The notes beneath the pieces are model-generated. The model was not told the DNA's origin. It ran no database searches and saw nothing but the letters and a program-made list of their open reading frames with translations. Positions 60,436-64,000 of a stretch of DNA of 64,000 nucleotides are shown here, one piece after another. The DNA is taken from contig CAWILH010000002.1 of the NCBI GenBank assembly GCA_963836915.1, positions 3,596,001 to 3,660,000 on the forward strand, given 5' to 3'. How positions within the stretch are numbered: the stretch's first letter is position 1; every line of letters begins with the position of its first letter. The stretch is from Cryomorpha sp963836915 (GTDB lineage: Bacteria; Bacteroidota; Bacteroidia; Flavobacteriales_D; Cryomorphaceae). Made by a program: the position numbers and the translations under genes.

Positions 60436-61754
60436 TGGGAAAGATTAGGAAAACCAGGATTTTGAGTCCCAATTGGAGCATTGCATTTATCGCATTGGTC
60501 ATGGTATTGGTTTCGGCCAATCTGAATTGGGGCAAGCACTGGCAGGGAATCGTGGAAGCCGACGCGAAAGGATATTACGCTTATTTACCTGCTGTGTTCA
60601 TATACCATGATCTGAATTTTGGGTTTTTTCACTTCATAGAAAAAGAAAAATATTATAATGAGAATTATTATTATGATTACCGCGCCAATGGAGGGAACGA
60701 TGTTATAATCAACAAGTACTACTGCGGCACGGCTGTGGCCGAATTACCCTTTTTTGCAATAGCTCATAGTTTTACGTCGCTCACCAGTGGCGATGCAGAT
60801 GGCTACTCCAAACCTTACGCGATCTCTGTTAATATTGCGGCGATCGTATATCTTATCATCGGGCTGATCTTCTTGAAGTATGTGCTTCGGGATTTTGCAA
60901 TTCCCGATTGGTGCATTTCGCTTTGTTTCCTTGCCTTCGCCTTAGGTTCTAATCTATTCTGCTATACCGTTGTAGAACCTGGTATGTCGCATGTTTTTTC
61001 TTTTGCCTTTATTTCTGCATTTCTCTATTTCTGCATTTCTTTCTTCAGATACTTCAACTCCAAATATCTCTTGCCAATTGCTTTCTGTCTGGGAATGATC
61101 ATTCTGATCAGGCCGATAAACGGAATGATCGTTTTTGCTTTGCCATTTGTGGCAGGAAGTTTCTCACATATTGGCTTAGGTTTGAAAGTAGCGCTGAAGA
61201 AACCGCTCTTGCTGATTTCTTCTTCTGTACTTTTCCTGCTTATTATTTCCATTCAATTGATAATCTATAAATTGAGCACTGGGAATCTTATTGTTTATTC
61301 TTATCAGGATGAAGGATTTAATTTTTCTGATCCGCACTTCATTGATATTCTGTTTAGCTATCGCAAGGGGCTTTTCCTGTACACGCCCATTTACCTCGTT
61401 TCGCTATTCGGCCTGATAGCGCTATGGAAGCGATCGCCGTTCAAGTCGTTTTCCGTTTCTATTTTTTTGTTACTTATCACAACCATTTTTTCATCGTGGT
61501 GGATGTGGTACTATGGTGGCAGCTTTTCGGCACGGGTTTACGTGGAGTATATTCCGATTTTTATGATCCTATTGGGGATTGGTCTGGCAAGCTTAAAACG
61601 AAAATGGCCAAAGCGTATTGCAGTACTGACCGTCTTCTTGCTCTTGGCTTTCTGCCAAATACAGACCTATCAGTACCGTTACTTTGATATTCACTGGTCA
61701 GAGATGGACAAAGAGAAATACTGGGAAGTTTTTCTGATGCGCAATAGATGGTGA
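60435..61754 (+). CDS. Polytopic membrane protein, GT-C glycosyltransferase-like
   Basis: 439 residues, about 10 or more membrane helices. The first periplasmic loop holds GIVEADAKGYYAYLPAVF, which resembles the ED-type catalytic loop of GT39/ArnT-like GT-C enzymes, and a large second part is hydrophobic. Such proteins transfer sugars from polyprenyl phosphate donors outside the membrane. The start at 60435 overlaps the previous stop (TGATG). Its end is 3 bases from the convergent LuxR gene. The donor might be made by the GT2 enzyme at 56334, which is speculation. Confidence 0.75.
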   Translation: MGKIRKTRILSPNWSIAFIALVMVLVSANLNWGKHWQGIVEADAKGYYAYLPAVFIYHDLNFGFFHFIEKEKYYNENYYYDYRANGGNDVIINKYYCGTAVAELPFFAIAHSFTSLTSGDADGYSKPYAISVNIAAIVYLIIGLIFLKYVLRDFAIPDWCISLCFLAFALGSNLFCYTVVEPGMSHVFSFAFISAFLYFCISFFRYFNSKYLLPIAFCLGMIILIRPINGMIVFALPFVAGSFSHIGLGLKVALKKPLLLISSSVLFLLIISIQLIIYKLSTGNLIVYSYQDEGFNFSDPHFIDILFSYRKGLFLYTPIYLVSLFGLIALWKRSPFKSFSVSIFLLLITTIFSSWWMWYYGGSFSARVYVEYIPIFMILLGIGLASLKRKWPKRIAVLTVFLLLAFCQIQTYQYRYFDIHWSEMDKEKYWEVFLMRNRW

Positions 61755-61756
61755 AC

Positions 61757-62551
61757 TTATACGGAATGAGTTGCGCTTCTCGAGTTTTTAGGTAGCGTGG
61801 CCAAGCTATTGGAAAGATAATAATCAATCAATGCGTTACGTCCTGAAACTTTTGCCTTACCGTACATATTGGAAACATGCTTTTTAATGGTGGCTATGGA
61901 ATTATGCCTGAGGTCTGCAATATTGTCGAGTGGCCGATCGGCCATGAGCATTTCGAGAATTTCTTTTTCGCACTTAGTAAATCCGCAGGGATAACTATTC
62001 TCAACAAAGCGGTGATGTTCTTTTGAGAGATTACCATTCTCCATCAAGCCATATTGAACCGCATAGGGTATGTTGGCAAAATGAAAAATGTCCAAAATTG
62101 ATAAGTTCAATGATGATAGGCCCGGGTTATCTGATGCCAGCATTTGAGAAGTTCTCCTTATCATCTTTGTCGATTTGTCATTTGCTAAAATACGATAACT
62201 GAGTACCAGCTTGCCATTTTCAAGCATGTTTCTTTTCTTGTTTGCAAAGCGCAATGTTTGTTTTACAATATGGATCACTTTTGGTTTGTCTTCGGCATGT
62301 AGGTATTCCATCAAGGCCACAAAGGTTTCTGGAACTTGATCAGTGCCAAGAAGAAAATCCAAATTTTTCTGAAATACGATTTCGCTTGTTAGAAGGTCGC
62401 ATATATAATAGACCCTGCGAGGTGAAAAGATTGCGGTCTTTGTTTTTTCCACTTCTGCCCTAGTCAGCGAAGGGCTGCGGCCATACTTGATTTGGGATGC
62501 GAGCGAAGCTATTTCTGATGCGATCATAGCATTATAGAGTTGAAACTCCAT
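61757..62551 (-). CDS. LuxR-type transcriptional regulator with PAS-like sensor region
   Basis: 264 residues from ATG 62551 (a TTG 6 bases upstream is possible). The N-terminal part (about 20-185) has a PAS-like layout (SPRRVYYICDLLTSEIVFQKNLDFLLG, VALMEYLHAEDKPKVIHIV). The C-terminus has a LuxR helix-turn-helix: FTKCEKEILEMLM, then NSIATIKKHVSNMYGKAKVSGR with the recognition helix. Bacteroidota have many such regulators. Divergent from the broken lipoprotein gene, with dyad symmetries in the 240-base gap. Confidence 0.85.
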   Translation of the reverse strand: MEFQLYNAMIASEIASLASQIKYGRSPSLTRAEVEKTKTAIFSPRRVYYICDLLTSEIVFQKNLDFLLGTDQVPETFVALMEYLHAEDKPKVIHIVKQTLRFANKKRNMLENGKLVLSYRILANDKSTKMIRRTSQMLASDNPGLSSLNLSILDIFHFANIPYAVQYGLMENGNLSKEHHRFVENSYPCGFTKCEKEILEMLMADRPLDNIADLRHNSIATIKKHVSNMYGKAKVSGRNALIDYYLSNSLATLPKNSRSATHSV

Positions 62552-62602
62552 AAACAAATTTGATTTTCACTTGAAAACGCATCTTCATAAAATTTTTTTG
62601 GC

Positions 62603-62722
62603 ATTCAGCCCAAATTTATATCAATAGGAATCAACTTGGCTGAATAGAATGACTAACTATCCATCAGAGCAAATGACCCTTTCAATCAGCCAATAAGCTA
62701 AAAATTATACTCTTGGGAGTAT
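62603..62722. promoter_or_regulatory. Dyad symmetries between the LuxR gene and the lipoprotein gene
   Basis: In the 240-base divergent gap: (a) ATTCAGCC (62603-62610) with GGCTGAAT (62638-62645), flanked inward by AA/TT with one base bulged, spacing about 27; (b) ATACTC-TTGG-GAGTAT (62707-62722), a perfect 6-base dyad with a 4-base centre. Either could be an operator for the divergent LuxR regulator or a stem in the mRNA leader. No consensus promoter was identified with confidence. Confidence 0.35.
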
Positions 62723-62791
62723 TGTATAACCCAAACCAAGACCCGACCTTTAGAATCTCAAAAGAGTAAACGAAATTAAAAATTAAAAGCC

Positions 62792-63367
62792 ATGAAAGGA
62801 ACTAGACTTCTTACGATCTCAATGCTGATTCTCTGCACCACCTTTTGCTGCTGCAAAAAAGATGATGACAACGGCAACCCGGAAGACAGCGACAGTTTCT
62901 CTGAATACTTCACCTGCAAGGTAAATGGGGTGGACTTCTTTCCCTTAAGTGACTTCACCTGCAATGGTAAGTTGTTTGGGTATTACCCTGAATGAGGTGA
63001 TGGGATTGATGCGGGTTATATGGTAATGAGCGGAACAGACTGTGGCACAGGGAATGCGGTAGCGCTGAGATTCTTTGGCACTCATAGGCTAACTGGGGAT
63101 TTTGATATGTCCTCAGGATTGTTTGCTGATTCAATTTCTCCGGCTTACTGGAGTGTGCCTGCCGAAACCGTAAATGGCATTGTATTATACGATTCGTTAA
63201 TTCCAGGATATTTCAATGTAGCTTCTTTCACACCCCGCCAACCCAACAACGGCCCTTTCGGAAAAATCGAAGGCACTTTTGAATTTACCGTGACCAACGA
63301 AAATAAAGACTCCACCATATACATCACAGACGGCGCCTTTCGCTTTAAGGTGCCGAATACCTGGTAA
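62792..63367 (+). pseudogene. Lipoprotein gene with an in-frame TGA
   Basis: MKGTRLLTISMLILCTTFCCCKK is a lipoprotein-type signal (lipobox TTFC). The protein continues to GYYPE, meets TGA at 62993-62995, and the same frame then stays open for 123 codons (GDGIDAGYMVMSGTDCG onward to TAA at 63367). Without the stop the protein would be 190 residues, about 170 of them after the lipidated Cys. A Trp codon (TGG) changed to TGA by mutation or sequence error fits best. TGA is a normal stop in this genome (for example the HAD-overlapped membrane gene). The C-terminal half has immunoglobulin-like strands and no recognised domain. It lies 44 bases before the next exported protein gene. Confidence 0.6.
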
Positions 63368-63411
63368 AAAGCTTTTCTTAATTATTTATTAATCATCTAA
63401 AAACCAAATCC

Positions 63412-64000
63412 ATGAAAACTCAATTTTTCTTGGCAGGGATAGCTATGTCTGCTTCCCTCCTAATTGGCACCGCCACCAATGTGCGCTGCCAACAGACCAA
63501 TGTGCCGCTTAGCGAGCAGATGGACTACATCACCGCAGCGCTCGATTTTACAGAGGTGACATCGGGACTACTGCTCGACCGTGGTTTCCAAACCATGAAC
63601 GTGGCCGACTATACCGGCACGACCACATCAGATACGTTAAAAGAGTATGGAGATTGGTTTCGCCAGTTCGGTACCATGGTCACTTCCAAAACAGGAACAA
63701 CAAGTCCCATTGGTGTTACGGCAGATTATAAACCACTTGCCGATTACATCCTGAAAAACGGCGTGATTCCGATAATGGTGCTGCATACGGAGTACCATAA
63801 ATTCATTTCAGACTCTACTGCTCTGAGTGCACTCATCACTTTTCAGAATAATCAACTGAACGATATGGCAGGTCGCACAGCGTCTCCTTACGAACTGCAC
63901 GAAATTGTTTCCTTTTCGCCTAAGAAGGACAAGTTTTACGATAAGCTCAGCCATGATTTCAGAATAATACCGACTTTATCCGCACCAATGTATCCAAGAC
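63412..64000 (+). CDS. Exported protein, unknown function, 3' end outside window
   Basis: The frame from ATG 63412 is open for 196 codons to the window end. It begins with a signal peptide (MKTQFFLAGIAMSASLLIGT) and continues with DYITAALDFTEVTSGLLLDRGFQTMNVADYTG. No family is recognised. A short AT-rich leader (ACCAAATCC) precedes the start, as in other genes of this phylum. It follows the broken lipoprotein gene on the same strand, so both may belong to one operon of surface proteins. Confidence 0.65.
   Translation, partial: MKTQFFLAGIAMSASLLIGTATNVRCQQTNVPLSEQMDYITAALDFTEVTSGLLLDRGFQTMNVADYTGTTTSDTLKEYGDWFRQFGTMVTSKTGTTSPIGVTADYKPLADYILKNGVIPIMVLHTEYHKFISDSTALSALITFQNNQLNDMAGRTASPYELHEIVSFSPKKDKFYDKLSHDFRIIPTLSAPMYPR

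Noticed and set aside
62993..62995. TGA read as tryptophan genome-wide
   Set aside because: Several clear genes end properly at TGA (for example kdsD with ATGA overlap and lpxC-fabZ), and no other gene shows internal TGA, so reassignment is not supported.

Overview
The window reads as chromosome of a Bacteroidota bacterium, most likely order Flavobacteriales. The reasons are: promoters of the Bacteroidota type (TTG, about 19 bases, TAnnTTTG); the fused lpxC-fabZ gene; an archaeal-type short prolyl-tRNA synthetase; families restricted to the phylum (DUF3822, DUF4783, PorV-like barrel, HhH-barrel); the type IX secretion (T9SS) regulator PorX; and secreted proteins with T9SS C-terminal sorting domains. 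I cannot name the genus. Almost everything is housekeeping sequence in short, tightly packed operons with many 1 to 16 base overlaps.

Layout. 1-7.2 kb: NIF3-like protein, a coiled-coil zinc-ribbon-family protein that has lost its cysteines, an outer-membrane porin with a low-complexity lipoprotein, proS, tRNA-Glu followed by tandem copies of its own 3' end, rpsT. 7.2-17.6 kb: radC, wecB, upp, a HAD nucleotidase, the psd-cdsA-DUF2007-ftsH-rsfS lipid and quality-control operon, birA, pyrE and a Nudix hydrolase. 17.6-27.4 kb: coaD, kdsA-kdsD (KDO precursor synthesis), rsmD, DUF3822, rlmH, DUF4783, a GT4 glycosyltransferase, a LysM glucosaminidase and a PLP enzyme. 27.5-33.1 kb is the accessory patch: a small secreted protein with a broken start, a T9SS cargo protein, and a complete IS66 element with terminal inverted repeats and an 8-base target duplication, lying directly upstream of rnhB. 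33.1-46 kb: a large DUF3352/propeller-like membrane-anchored protein, efp, an ABC ATPase, the lipid A genes lpxA, lpxC-fabZ and lpxD, a dNTPase-like HD protein, and, divergently, porX-tsaE-ald. 46-55.7 kb: a VOC protein, lipoprotein MsrA, a PafA-like phosphatase with crcB and a PAP2 phosphatase, obgE-adk-hpt, a decayed beta-helix T9SS gene, and purK-purE. 55.7-64 kb: an HD hydrolase, a GT2 enzyme, a PorV-like/HhH-barrel pair, a GT-C-like membrane protein, a LuxR regulator, and two exported proteins, one with an internal stop and one running off the window.

How the genes fit together. A large share serves the envelope: KDO precursor (kdsA/kdsD), lipid A (lpxA, lpxC-fabZ, lpxD), phospholipid (cdsA, psd), wecB, glycosyltransferases and outer-membrane barrels. 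Another group serves translation and nucleotide supply (proS, efp, rsfS, obgE, rlmH, rsmD, tsaE, upp, pyrE, hpt, adk, purEK).

Reading frames are interrupted by single-base changes in proS, ftsH (twice) and obgE, which should be essential. This points to residual sequencing or assembly error, and the same caution applies to the apparent pseudogenes. I found no CRISPR array, prophage or recognisable defence system. The most unusual items are the cysteine-less zinc-ribbon protein, the tRNA-Glu 3'-end repeat array, the outer-membrane HhH-barrel with degenerate hairpins, the ABC ATPase with an Asn switch residue, and several promoters lying only about 4-5 bases from the start codon.
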